Assembly (NCBI RefSeq): GCF_000264995.1
Contig: NW_006767443.1
Span: forward strand, 931,355-995,354
DNA: 64,000 nt
Source of the DNA: Punctularia strigosozonata HHB-11173 SS5
Lineage: Eukaryota; Basidiomycota; Agaricomycetes; Corticiales; Punctulariaceae
Direction: 5' to 3'
Shown: in pieces, positions 1 through 9,951 of the stretch
How the letters are laid out: each line of letters starts with the position of its first letter
Numbering within the stretch: position 1 is the first letter of the stretch
The notes under the pieces: model-generated
Told to the model about the DNA's origin: nothing
Databases searched by the model: none
What the model saw: only the letters and a program-made list of their open reading frames with translations
Program-made: the position numbers and the translations under genes

Positions 1-1000
1 CCTTCACCAGAAGAACGCCAGCATCGGAGTCCGGAGCAAGCTCGCGCCAACCACAGGTCTCGCCCTCACCATCCGCCCTCCTCCCAGTTCGCACTCCCGT
101 ACCACCTCAACTACTCCTCACGCCCCGAGCTCCTCCTCCGCATCCCCGCCTCCGCCCTCCACCCCGCGCGGCCTACCTTCCATAGCATCCTCCGACCGCA
201 TTCCCGCTACTCTCGCTTCCATCCCCACCATCGCCTCCACGCTCGGCCTGGCGACCTCCGCCTCCACCTCGTCCTCCTCCATGTCCTCCTCCGCAGTCGC
301 GCCCTCGCCCTCTTCGCTCGCTCCGCCCTCCACCGCCCACCTCCCCTTACCACCCGCCCCACCCGTTCCGCGCCGCTCCTCCAAACGCGTGCTCCCCTCG
401 AAACACAACCCACTCGCGAGCCGCGCGCCGACGCTCCCGCCCGTCCCCTCCGTCGCCGACTTCGGCTCTTTCGACGCCTCCTCGCGCCTGCCCTCACCCT
501 CGCCCTCACCCTCACCCTCACCCTCACCCGCCTCTCCCTCTTTCTCGCGGCCCTCGCCCGAACGGCTACCCTCTCCCTCACGACCCTCAGACGCCACGAC
601 CGGCACCTGGCTCGCCCTCACCCCGCTCACCTCCGCCTTCCGCGCCTCCGTCCACACCAACCTCTCCGTCTCCTCCACGGCCTCCACCGCGCCGCCAACG
701 CGCAAGCCCACCCTCCGCTCCTCGCCCTCCTACGCCTCCACCTCCGCCGCGTCCTACACCACCTCCGCCACCGAAGACGCGCGCGACCGCGCCTGGGACG
801 AGCTCAAGCGTACACACGGCATGGCCGCCCTCGGCGCGGCGCATCCGCCCGTGTTACGGCCGGCGACGGTCCAGACCAAAGGCCGCAAGGGCTCCACCCG
901 CCTGCTCCCGCCGAGTTCTGTGCGCGAGCCCCGCGTGGCGCTGGGGGAGCGCAAGGGATCCGCGAAGGCGCAGATCGGCATCGTCAGGTCGGGTCTGTAA
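1..1000 (+). CDS. C-terminal part of a Ser/Pro-rich low-complexity protein (5' end outside window)
   Basis: The frame starting at base 2 is open to the TAA at 998-1000, giving 332 residues with no start codon needed inside the window, so this is the 3' end of a longer gene or a long last exon. The protein is dominated by Ser, Pro, Ala and Thr, with a Pro-Ser dipeptide run encoded by a hexanucleotide repeat. A more ordered, charged stretch lies near the end (around DRAWDELKRTHGMAAL), followed by a basic tail. No catalytic motif or membrane segment is visible. I do not recognise the family. The composition suggests an intrinsically disordered regulatory or cytoskeletal protein, but that is only inference. 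It converges on the His-rich gene that ends at 1356. Confidence 0.7.
   Translation, partial: LHQKNASIGVRSKLAPTTGLALTIRPPPSSHSRTTSTTPHAPSSSSASPPPPSTPRGLPSIASSDRIPATLASIPTIASTLGLATSASTSSSSMSSSAVAPSPSSLAPPSTAHLPLPPAPPVPRRSSKRVLPSKHNPLASRAPTLPPVPSVADFGSFDASSRLPSPSPSPSPSPSPASPSFSRPSPERLPSPSRPSDATTGTWLALTPLTSAFRASVHTNLSVSSTASTAPPTRKPTLRSSPSYASTSAASYTTSATEDARDRAWDELKRTHGMAALGAAHPPVLRPATVQTKGRKGSTRLLPPSSVREPRVALGERKGSAKAQIGIVRSGL
491..528 (+). repeat. CCCTCR hexanucleotide microsatellite inside the coding region
   Basis: Six to seven near-perfect CCCTCA/CCCTCG units lie in frame and encode Pro-Ser repeats in the Ser/Pro-rich protein. In-frame expansion or contraction would change only the number of dipeptides. 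Confidence 0.85.
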
Positions 1001-1355
1001 GGCGCGACGGCGCTCGAGATTCTAGGAACATGATTCAGGACATTTCACTGTTCAGCATAACTTATCACCTTGCCACCACTACGCTCATGACGGACCTCTG
1101 CGTACGCGTCTGTACTATAGCCTTCACCCAACGACAATGCTTAGCACCCCTGTGTTATAATTCAGTAATACTACGTACCATCGAAGAGGACCCTCGATTC
1201 CACCACGAAAGTATGCGGGCACGCGGCGTTGTAGACCAAGAACATGATCCATTCCCGTACATATCCTACATCTATAGTACACTACTTACACGATGCTACA
1301 GTAGTGATACAAAGGCTGCGCCTAATATAATACAAGACTCCGCGTTCCACCAGTC
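1001..1355. other. Convergent intergenic spacer
   Basis: 355 bp between the stop codons of two convergent genes. It is more AT-rich than the flanking genes. The open frames in it are short and unconvincing. I see no RNA gene or repeat here. Confidence 0.5.
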
Positions 1356-2890
1356 CTAAGCCAGCGACGACTTCGGCTCCTCGGCGCTGGCGGCCTGCTG
1401 CGTGCTATTGCCTCCTGTGATGGCCGACGAGTTCACGATCTTGACCTGCATCTCCAGCGGGTGGAAGACAAGCGTTACGGGTACGCCAGCAGCGGACGCC
1501 GCGGTCGCGTTCGACGAGGAGGCAGCGGTCACATTGGTCGCCTCGGCAGCCATGATGGGCGGGCGGGAAGCGGTATCGGGGAAGTCAACAGCTGCCTCAC
1601 TCACGTTCGCGGCGGCGGGTGCGGCGGCGGAATGCAATTGCATGGCCACGTCACCTCCACCGATAGGGCGGACGACGCCGCTTTCCGTGTCGTAAGCGAA
1701 AGCCTGGGCGGTGGACATACTGGCGGCACTCTCCGGGCAGAGCTTAAGGCCTATGGCTCCAAGGAGACCGTCGAGCACACCGCCGACCGTGGCGCACAAA
1801 GTTGCAAGAACATCATCAACCGCGCCGGACATCGCGGATATCGGATTGAAGGCGTCAACGGTGAGCTGTCGACGGGTCCAAGGTTAATACGAACAGAGTG
1901 GGATCACGGACACGAACCTGAACAGGAACCTCCGTAGCGTTCAACGATGACATATTCAGGCCAGCGCTTTGCGCGTCTTCCTCGGAGAGGAAGACTAGGC
2001 GGACTTGCGTCGCGTTCATCGGCGAGGCCATGAACATTGGGGTCGAAGGATCGCTCTGGTCGACGACGAGGGAAGCGACGTCGGCTGAGTCATTGCGGAA
2101 CAACTGGATGATACCGGGCACGCCCTTAGACTCGTCGTTGCTGCGACGGGCGTCGACGTGGTCGTGGTCGCCGTTAACAATGACCTTCTCGCGATGATGA
2201 TCGTGGTGATGGTGAGGGTCTCGGGCCTCGACACGGTCGTGGTCGCCGTTCACCACAATCTTCTCCTTGTGGTGGTCGTGGTGATGGTGCGGCTCGCGTG
2301 CCTCCACTCGGTCGTGATCACCGTTGACGATGATCTTCTCCCGATGGTGGTCATCGTGATGATGATGAGGATCCCGAGCCTCGACGCGGTCGTGGTCGCC
2401 GTTGACGACGATCTTCTCGCGATGGTGGTCATCGTGGTGGTGGTGAGGTTCACGACGATCCAGCTCGACCGCAGCACTCGCGGACATCGCCAACGCGGCT
2501 ACAGGATAGTGAGTTTGCAGAAAATTAGACGACCTGGAAGGAGACATACCAAACGCATCGGGGTATATACCAAGCGAAGCTGCGTACGCTCGCGCTTGAG
2601 GGGGGAGTTTCATGCTCTGCGTCGGCATCACGGTGGGCACCTGACGAGGGTTCGGTTAGCTACGAGAACAAGCACGGAAAAACTGGTAACGCACACTAGA
2701 AGTCGACGATGCCGTCTGACTAGTCGCAGCTGCAAACGAAAAGAAAATGGATCAGCAGGAGGCCCGTGATACAACTGATGAACGCACTCATCGAGCTGGC
2801 GGAAGTTGGGACCGGCGCCGCCCGCGCAACCCTCCCAGGTGCAACAAGGGCGAGGAGGAGGGCGAGGATACGGATAGTGACGCGAACCAT
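1356..2890 (-). CDS. Secreted His-rich tandem-repeat glycoprotein, function unknown
   Basis: Proposed exons: 2890-2773, 2729-2695, 2640-1918, 1865-1356 (461 aa). The introns are 43, 54 and 52 nt, with GCTAAC and ATTAAC branch sites in the last two. A further GTATGT..TAG segment at 2499-2549 is 51 nt, so it keeps frame whether spliced or retained; I think it is spliced (444 aa). The start ATG opens a signal peptide (basic MVRVTIR, then a Leu/Ala core, then an AAP cleavage region). After about 65 residues come four tandem 25-26-residue repeats with the core HHHHDDHHREKIVVNGDHD. The C-terminal half is Ala/Thr-rich with many N-glycosylation sequons (NDS, NAT, NMS, NVS, NVT, NSS, NST). His clusters suggest metal or pH-dependent binding at the cell surface or outside the cell, but this is inferred from composition only. 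No named family is recognised. Confidence 0.72.
2149..2454 (-). repeat. Four tandem 75-78-bp coding repeats (His-rich units)
   Basis: The four units are 26, 26, 25 and 25 codons long, each with a His4 cluster, a DHH(R/K)EK motif, a hydrophobic (I/V)(I/V)VNG strand and a DHDRVEAR end. The last unit is the most diverged (HVDAR). The last two have lost one Asp codon, which points to stepwise duplication. Confidence 0.9.
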
Positions 2891-3904
2891 GATTCTGAAC
2901 GGCACGGGAGGTTCTTGGTAGGGTAGAAAGAAAGACTGGCAAGTTGAGTGGGTCGACGAGTTGCTGAGCAAGCGAGTTGGAGACGACGCAAGTGGTTAGT
3001 TGGAAAGGTGTGAGCGACTGGCGCTGAAGAAAGTGAAGGTGGCTAGTGTTGTGATGAAAAGGGCTTTTGTGGGATGTATGCTGACATAGGGGAAGGATAA
3101 GCGGGGCAACGCGGAGAGGCGAGGAGGCAACTCACCGAACCAGTCGCAGAGAGAGGCAAGATGAGGGTACGAAGGACGCGGTCGGGCGAACTTATATACC
3201 TCGCCTCGGATCCTCGCATGTTGAACCGCGGCGGGAGTCACTTCTGACATATTGTCACTTTGACGTCGGTGGTCCGTTTTTGGAGCTCGAATCTCCAGAT
3301 TCGGGCAGGCGTGAAGTCTGAACAGACAGCATGATAATTTAAATGTTCGACACTCGGAAGAGCGCGCATGGGCAAGGTGATGAAGTTCTCGTGTTGAGTC
3401 TTATTGTGTCCGGTTGGCACTGCACGAGCAGAGCTAGGAGAGGCAGGAGAATCGTGATACCCTTGATGAAGCGCGTAAAGGGTAGCGTAAGCCATGGCGG
3501 CAGACATTCGCGAGCAGAAAACCCGTCCCAATTGAGGAGCTTGGGGCCCGATGAGTACAGTTCATGGAGTTGGCCTAAGTGAAGCAGAAGCGAGGATTGC
3601 AGTTTGATCTAGGACAGTATGACTAGGGCTAGTCTTGAACGAGTCGGAGAAAGCATCCTGGGTAACCCAGCAGGCGGGGTCACTGATCAGAGTCATCGCT
3701 CGCCTTGTTTAGTCCGGCGAGTGTCATCGCAAGAGGATTCTCTTGTGACTTGCAAATGAGGAAAGAACAACGGATTTGAGAAACGACTCAAGCCTAGTGC
3801 CAGGATCCATTACACTCCCATATCCTATGCAAAGTGCAACATGGTGGAAGCTCAAGGGAAGGAGGGTCGCCGTGGGAATGTCGCCCAAAAACAACCAAAA
3901 CAGT
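2891..3904. other. Promoter and spacer region of the His-rich gene
   Basis: About 1 kb without a convincing gene. On the minus strand a TATATAAG box lies about 300 bp before the ATG. A GTGAGT donor near 3136 and an acceptor near 3013 could define a 5'-UTR intron, which would explain the long leader. Several short frames here lack coding character. Confidence 0.45.
3191..3198 (-). promoter_or_regulatory. TATA box of the His-rich protein gene
   Basis: TATATAAG on the minus strand, about 300 bp upstream of the start codon. This is farther than the 75-100 bp seen for other genes here, so an intron-containing leader is likely. Confidence 0.5.
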
Positions 3905-3992
3905 CTCTCTGGCGGGGAGTCGAACCCCGCTCTCCCGCGCACCACGGAAACGAGATGACAGGCGGGTGTACTATCCGATATACTACCAGAGA
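3905..3992 (-). tRNA. tRNA-Asp(GTC) with a 16-nt intron
   Basis: Minus-strand folding gives a 7-bp acceptor stem (TCTCTGG with CCAGAGA), discriminator G, an anticodon stem CCCGC/GCGGG, and a T arm with the B-box GGTTCGACTCC. The anticodon is GTC, and the loop is interrupted after the base 3' of the anticodon by a 16-nt intron (3940-3955), the canonical nuclear tRNA intron site. Removing it leaves 72 nt, normal for tRNA-Asp. A TTTT pol III stop follows at 3900-3897. It lies about 130 bp from the start of the GPATCH1-like gene on the opposite strand. Confidence 0.93.
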
Positions 3993-4120
3993 CTTATCAA
4001 GACTTCGCCTTATTGTCCATATAATCCGTTTGCTGTCTTGCAAGTCAGTACTTCCAAGCCACGGCCCGCAGGCTCTCCCTCTTCCCATCCGTTCGGTGAA
4101 ATCTGTACAACTAGCCCACC

Positions 4121-7100
4121 ATGACGAGCCGTCTCAAGCGCAAGTTGAACGACATGGGCATAGACCCGGCAAGCGCCCGTGCCAACGAGTCTTTCTGTCT
4201 CATCGGCACTCCCCTGCCTCCGCTCGAGAAGTCCAAGGACACGGGAGAGTTCGTTCCTCTATGGAAACAAGAGGTGCGGATGAGCCGTCATCGAATGCAT
4301 TGCGGGGCACTGACTGACTGACTCTGCAGGTTCGAGACGAGAAAGGTCGACGACGCCTGCACGGCGCGTTCACGGGAGGATACTCGGCCGGCTACTTCAA
4401 CACGGTGGGGTCGAAGGAAGGTTTGTGTGTGTGTCATGTACTCGAAAGCCTACCTGTCGCTGAATTACACCGTACGAAGGATGGACCCCTCAAACATTCG
4501 TATCGTCGCGCTCAGAACGCGCCAAGAAGAAGCAAGCCCGGCCAGAGGATTTCATGGACGAAGAGGACCTTGCTGAACTCGCCGAATCGCGCAAGCTCGT
4601 CGACGAGACAGAGGAAATGGACATCCTCGGCGGCACCCAGGCCGAAATGAGCAAACGCACCGGCGACGTCGAGGACGAGTGCGTACCCCAACTTCCACGA
4701 ACGACCCGCACTAACATGCTATAAGCTCAATGGCAGCGAAATTGGCCTCGACCCTCCTCCCTGCCCCGAAGGACTCTGCCGGCGCGCGCATCCTCAAGAA
4801 GATGGGCTGGCGCCTCGGCCAGGGTATCGGCCCGCGACTCACCCACCGCCAACGCATGCTGCAAGACCTTCAGTTCTCCGCCGGCGCGGTCACCGAGATC
4901 CCGCCCGACGCCGAGGACGACGAAGAAGCGAAGAAGCATACGTACGCACCTCGGGACACACCGCTCCTGTTGACGACGAGGAAGGACAACACGCACGGCC
5001 TGGGTTATAGCGCGGGGATGGGGCTGAACGAGAGCCTCGGCGCGTCAGGCTCAAAGGGCCCTATTGGCCCACGACTGTCAGGTATGCCTCTTTCCCTTCC
5101 TCCTTCGGTCCACAAGCAAACCCCGTCATCTGCAGCTGGCTTCGGTCTCGGCGCTCTGAACGATGCAGACGAGGATGATCTCGACGTCTACGATCCCTCC
5201 GGGTCGAACCGTTCCGCCACGCGCATGGCCTACGACATCGCCGACCACGACGACCCCGACCGAATCGCTATCGGTGGACGGTCCACCCGCGGACCCACGG
5301 CCGCGCCGCGACTTCAACAACCAGTGGGATACCAGACCTTCCGCGACGGCCGGCCGGTCCTCAAAGGCTTCATACTCTCAGACCAACCGGTCGCCGAGGA
5401 CAAATGGTAATCGTGTGTCTTATACGCACTATTGAGGCTGATGATCTTCCACCCGGTCTTTCCCCCCACTTTGTAGGTTTCCGCTACCAGACGTCCCTGC
5501 AGGATGGAAGCCCGATCCGAAGCGCGTTTGGACGTCAAAGTGGGACAAGGAGAACATGGACGATCCGAAGAAGCGACTGGCCGATGAAGGACCCAAGAGC
5601 CATCACGACTGGAAGAGAGGCGTGTCCGCAGACGAGGTATGTCGAACGCTACACTATTTGCACCCTCTCAAAATTGTAACGTCCCATCCTTCCCACAGCG
5701 CGGCGCACTCTTGGGCGAGACACCTCTTCCTGCCGCACCGAAGTCCGTGTTCGACTTCATCTCCAGCAAAGACCGCGACCGGCTCAAGACCATCGCCTCC
5801 ACTGCGCACCAACCGTCCGCCCCCGTTCCGCCGCCCGCAAAGCCCGCAAACATCCAAATACCGCACGTCGAGCCCTCCACCGCGCAACTCGCCCTCCGCG
5901 GCTTCCAGCCCTACACGTCCGACCCCGTCCGCCAAGCGCGCTACACCGCCTTCCTCCAATCACACGCCAACTCGCAAGAACTGACCATCGAACCCCTACC
6001 CGGCAAATCGGCCGAGGAGTTCAACAAGGAGCTCGCGGACTACGCGAAGTCGGCGATGGTGTTCCGCCCGCTGGGCGGGGCGATGGCCGGGCGCTTCACG
6101 AGCGCGCGCGCGCAGGACTTGGGCCCGAAGATCCAAGAGGGGCTGTTCACGCCCAAGTTCGCCTCGGGCGGGTTCGAGGGAGGAGCAGGCGAGCAGCAGC
6201 TGAGCGCGGAGGAGCAAAAGCAGAAGGAGGAGGAGGAGCGGAAACGCAAGGAGGAGGAGGAGCGCGAGCAGAACCCGCGCGCGTACGCGGCGCGGATGGG
6301 GATGTACGGCCCGCTCACGCGCGAGGTGCGTCCGTGGCAGCCGTCCCGGTTGCTCTGCAAGCGGTTCGGTGTGAAGGATCCGAATCCGGAGCCGGTGGCG
6401 CCGGAGCCCGTGCCTGGCGCGCCGCCTGGGACGTCGGCGGGCCCGGGCTCAGGCTGGGACGCGGAGGCAGCGCTTGCGGAGGCGGGCAAGTCGGCAGAGG
6501 AGGTGTCGGCCATCATGGCGGGCGCGCCGGCGAAGGGCAAGGGAGGGAAGCGGGACCTGGCGAACGTCGGGTTGGGAGAGGATGAGGAACAGGGCAGGGA
6601 CACGCTGACGTACGAGCGGCCGAGCATGGACATTTTCAAAGCGATTTTTGCCAGCGATGAGGAGGACAGCGACGAGGAGGATAAGGCGGAAGAGGAACCG
6701 GATCAACCAAGCGTAGTTGCAGTTAAGGATGCGCCGGCAACGCAACAGGGGTTTCAGGCAACGCCGGCACACCCTACGGTCTCAGGTCCGACGAAAGCAC
6801 TGTACGAGCCAAAGTCAAACGGACTCGCCCCCGACAGTGCGCTCCCGGAGAAGGTCGATCTGGCGACCTTCAAGCCGACGTTCGTCCCACGGTCTGAACG
6901 CGAGACGAAGAAATCGAAGGACAGGGACCGGAAGGATAAAAGGGATAAGAAGGGCAAGGGCAAGGTGCTCGTGTCGTTTGCGGACGACGAGGGTGAAGAC
7001 GGGGGCCTTGTGTCTTCTGCGGCGCCGAAGAAAGAGAAGAAGAAGAAAGATAAGGAGAAAGGCCGGGATAAGATCAAAGAGAAGGACAGGGACAAGGAAG

Positions 7101-7285
7101 ACGGGAGAGAGACGAAGAAGCGAAGGCATAAAGAAGAAGAAGACGACGACGAGAGTATGTGGGTCGAAAAGCCGCCGCCGGAAGTTGTCAAAGCATTAGA
7201 GGCTGGCAGTACGCACGTTTCAAAACCAGACGTGGAGGATGGCACCGCTTCGCGGGGAAGAAAGCGGGCAGCAGATTTCATGTAG
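4121..7285 (+). CDS. GPATCH1: G-patch domain protein, GPATCH1/TOUGH type
   Basis: Exons: 4121-4273, 4330-4420, 4480-4678, 4726-5081, 5136-5406, 5477-5636, 5699-7285 (938 aa, all phases consistent). The N-terminus ([16 protein letters not shown], then [20 protein letters not shown]) matches the DUF1604-type head of GPATCH1 proteins. A G-patch follows at about residues 160-205 ([16 protein letters not shown]). A middle region with [10 protein letters not shown] and later [11 protein letters not shown], and a Lys/Glu-rich tail ([19 protein letters not shown]), are also family traits. G-patch proteins bind and activate DEAH helicases; GPATCH1 is associated with catalytic-stage spliceosomes, so a nuclear pre-mRNA splicing role is expected. 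The start ATG has an ACC context and begins the conserved head. Nothing looks broken. Confidence 0.93.
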
Positions 7286-7346
7286 CTGGCCTTACACGGA
7301 CTCGCTGTGCACCACATCCTATTCGACCGGTTGCCATCCTCTTTGT

Positions 7347-9122
7347 TCATACATGCGCGCCGAGCAGCGCAGAATCCAACTTCTCCACCGCGGATTCCCA
7401 ATCCTCTTTCGCGTCCTCCTCTGAAACCCACGCGTGAGCCTGCTGCATCATTTTCTCCAGTTCCTTCAAGTCAACATCCGTTCCTTCCCGTCCGGGCACG
7501 ATGAAGCTTTGCAAACGCGAGGCGAGGCGCGACAGTTCAGCGGCTTGTTGAGCACGAGGGCGGCGGACGTCGGAATAAACCTGGATGGCGAGACCAACAT
7601 TTGATGTGTTGATTCGGGGATCGCGCAAAAGAGTCGAGAGAATATATACATCCTATTCGGGAGTCAAAGACACGCTTGATTGACACCATGATATGACCGA
7701 CCTCTATCACCTGGCCGGCGCCGGCTCCTTGATGTGGCATGAGCGCATGCGCCTGGCTTAGATATCAACGATGAGCTATGAAGATACTTCGTATGCAGAC
7801 ATACTGCGTCTCCCAGGAGAGCGACTCGCCCAGATGCGAACGTGGGCAAGGGTTTCACGACGTTGACCGCCCATTTATTCATGGGAAGTCCGGGCAAACA
7901 CTAAACAGGGATCGGTGCGTTCACTCAGATGTAACATGAGGAGGCGGTTATGCTTACAGCCAGTGCTTGTTGTACGAGAGGTTCCCAGCCTTGGCCGTGG
8001 TGGTAAGCAGCGATAAACTCCTCGGGATCCACATCCGAGATCGATGGCCCCGAGTAGATAGTGCCTTCAGCCTCATGGTTGATAACGTAGCCTGAAAAAT
8101 TGAACGCCTTTCCCTTCTGTATAGGGAACAACAGGATGTTCTGGAGAGATGATGAGTCACACACAAACGCAAAGCACTGCATGCAATAGATTACTTGCCC
8201 CGTTCCTGCCAATATAGTGCTATGACGGTGTCAGTTCGAGATCGAGAGGAGACTACTTCAACTAACGATCATCGGCAGTTTGCCCAGCGCCGGGTGATCT
8301 GGGGCGAGTTCCTCCAGCCTCTCTCGTGGGATAACGGCTCTATACACGAGGTGTCCGCTCCAGTAGACACCTTTGCAAGAACGAAACTCCTCGGCTTCTT
8401 TGAAGCGCTGCTCGCATTCTGCATCCTTTGCCAGCTCCTCCATCATAGTTAGTCTCACTGACGACCGCAAGCCGTCCGAACCGACAAGGACATCGCACTC
8501 GGCCTCCGTTCCATCTTTGAAAGCGAGCTTGATCGGCCGCTCAGAAGAAGAGGACTGCAGGTAAGAGACTAGTCGCTTCGAGACGTGCAGAGTGCAATTG
8601 TGACGAGAGTCAAGAGCGTGCATGAGCATGATGTGAAACTCTCCACGATGCACGGTCGTGCAGCCGCCTAAGACCGATATCAGGACTCGTCCGGAATTTA
8701 GTCGAGGTTTCATGCAACAATACCCTTGATCATACGGGGCGAGAATTGGTAGGCCACAGGCTGGTCGGACTTGCGTACTATACCAGTAGGCACTGTCCGG
8801 TAGTTAACGCCATCGACGCTCCCAACCCAGATCGACGCGGCCCACCTGTATCTTCGTGATACGCACAGCTTATAGCGGCTACCTGGTCATCTAGACCCAT
8901 ATCACGCAACACCTTGCGGGACCTGAGCCAGAGACCAAGCCCTGTTCCTATGCCGGAGAACTGGGTGGCAGCTTCATATACGTCCACATGAAAATCGGCG
9001 CGTCTTGTCAACTCATGGGCTAGAAGAAGGCCACCAATGCCCCCGCCACTGAAAAGCGCCCGCGCTTGTCAATATCTACAACAGGACCAAGGGGTATATG
9101 CGCACCAGATAGCAATCCTCAT
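7347..9122 (-). CDS. FAD-dependent aromatic monooxygenase (salicylate hydroxylase-like)
   Basis: Exons: 9122-9106, 9048-8846, 8792-8736, 8667-8267, 8219-8199, 8140-7958, 7900-7805, 7752-7702, 7652-7347 (444 aa). Residues 1-12 (MRIAICGGGIGG) form the GxGxxG dinucleotide fold. HRGEF near residue 99 is the family's HRADL-type segment, HYIGRNG leads into a core strand, and GRVALLGDAAHAL (about 313-328) is the FAD-ribityl GD motif, followed by MPHQGAGAGQVIED. Group A flavin monooxygenases of this kind hydroxylate aromatic acids or phenols with NAD(P)H and O2 in the cytosol. The 21-nt exon 5 needs a GC-AG intron (donor GCAAGT at 8198). It is divergent from the O-methyltransferase at 9952, with 829 bp between starts. 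The substrate cannot be read from sequence. Confidence 0.9.
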
Positions 9123-9951
9123 CTTGCAAGAGCGAGAACGATGGAAAGGCATGCCAAGTTGCTACGAAAACTTGAGGGCCCGGCGCCGGATAAGACCCAT
9201 TCAGTTTCGGAGCATTGTGCGAGCGCCGAGAGCATAATCAATACGCAAGAGACATCCATGCGAAGCAATGCACAAGCAGTGAGTACTAGTGAGTTTCGGG
9301 TTCGGTCGTACGTGTGAGGAATGATCCTCCTAGAGCTCAAGCTCACAGCGCCCGTTTCAAACAGACGGGTCTCGGTGCGTGGCGAAGACAATGCTCAGCG
9401 AGTCCGTGAAGTGTCAATGGTCATCTACTCCAAAAACGCGAGCGCAATCTGCAGTGGCTGGTGATGAAAGTCAAGCACGAATGCGTGGCGCCGGCGCCGG
9501 CAAAGCCCTTCCGCATGAACGCATGACCCTATCCTTTTGAATTGAACCCCTCCAGTTGTTTCTCTCGACCGGGATGCTTGCCCTCACGTAATTCATGACC
9601 AGAAGGTCCGGCTCCTTGATGAGACGGGAACGTCGCCCATGGATGTATCAACCCTTGTTGTCTCTTGAAGCGTTATGTGTGCACGGTCTGTCGGCCTTCC
9701 CTCGATGAGCCGTTGAAACAACTCCGCAACGTCTCCTGGTCCTTCTGCTCGTGAAAACACAAGAGATTCGGTGAGTGGATTGGGCTTGTTCTGACAGTGA
9801 TTCATTCGCTCACAAATACACGTAGGAGAGATGAGAAATCACCTTGCACCGACGTAAATAGGTTTTTGCGCCATGCAACACCCGCTCATCATCGACTCGA
9901 GCTCCGTCAAGGACTACCGGAGCATATCATCTACCAGCTTAGAACTCTGAA
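9123..9951. other. Bidirectional promoter region between FAD monooxygenase and O-methyltransferase
   Basis: 829 bp separating two divergent start codons. A minus-strand frame around 9600-9805 has slightly protein-like composition but no recognised motif, and I do not call it a gene. No clear TATA box close to either start was found. Confidence 0.45.

Noticed and set aside
1866-1890. A 25-nt GT..AG segment that would also restore frame in the His-rich gene
   Set aside because: Too short for a spliceosomal intron; the 52-nt intron 1866-1917 with a GTTCGT donor fits better.
1461-1937. Plus-strand frame overlapping the His-rich gene
   Set aside because: Antisense; the minus strand has a signal peptide, repeats and splice sites that explain the region.
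9593-9805. Minus-strand frame in the FAD monooxygenase/O-methyltransferase promoter region
   Set aside because: Slightly protein-like but short, with no motif, splice partner or start context that would support a gene.
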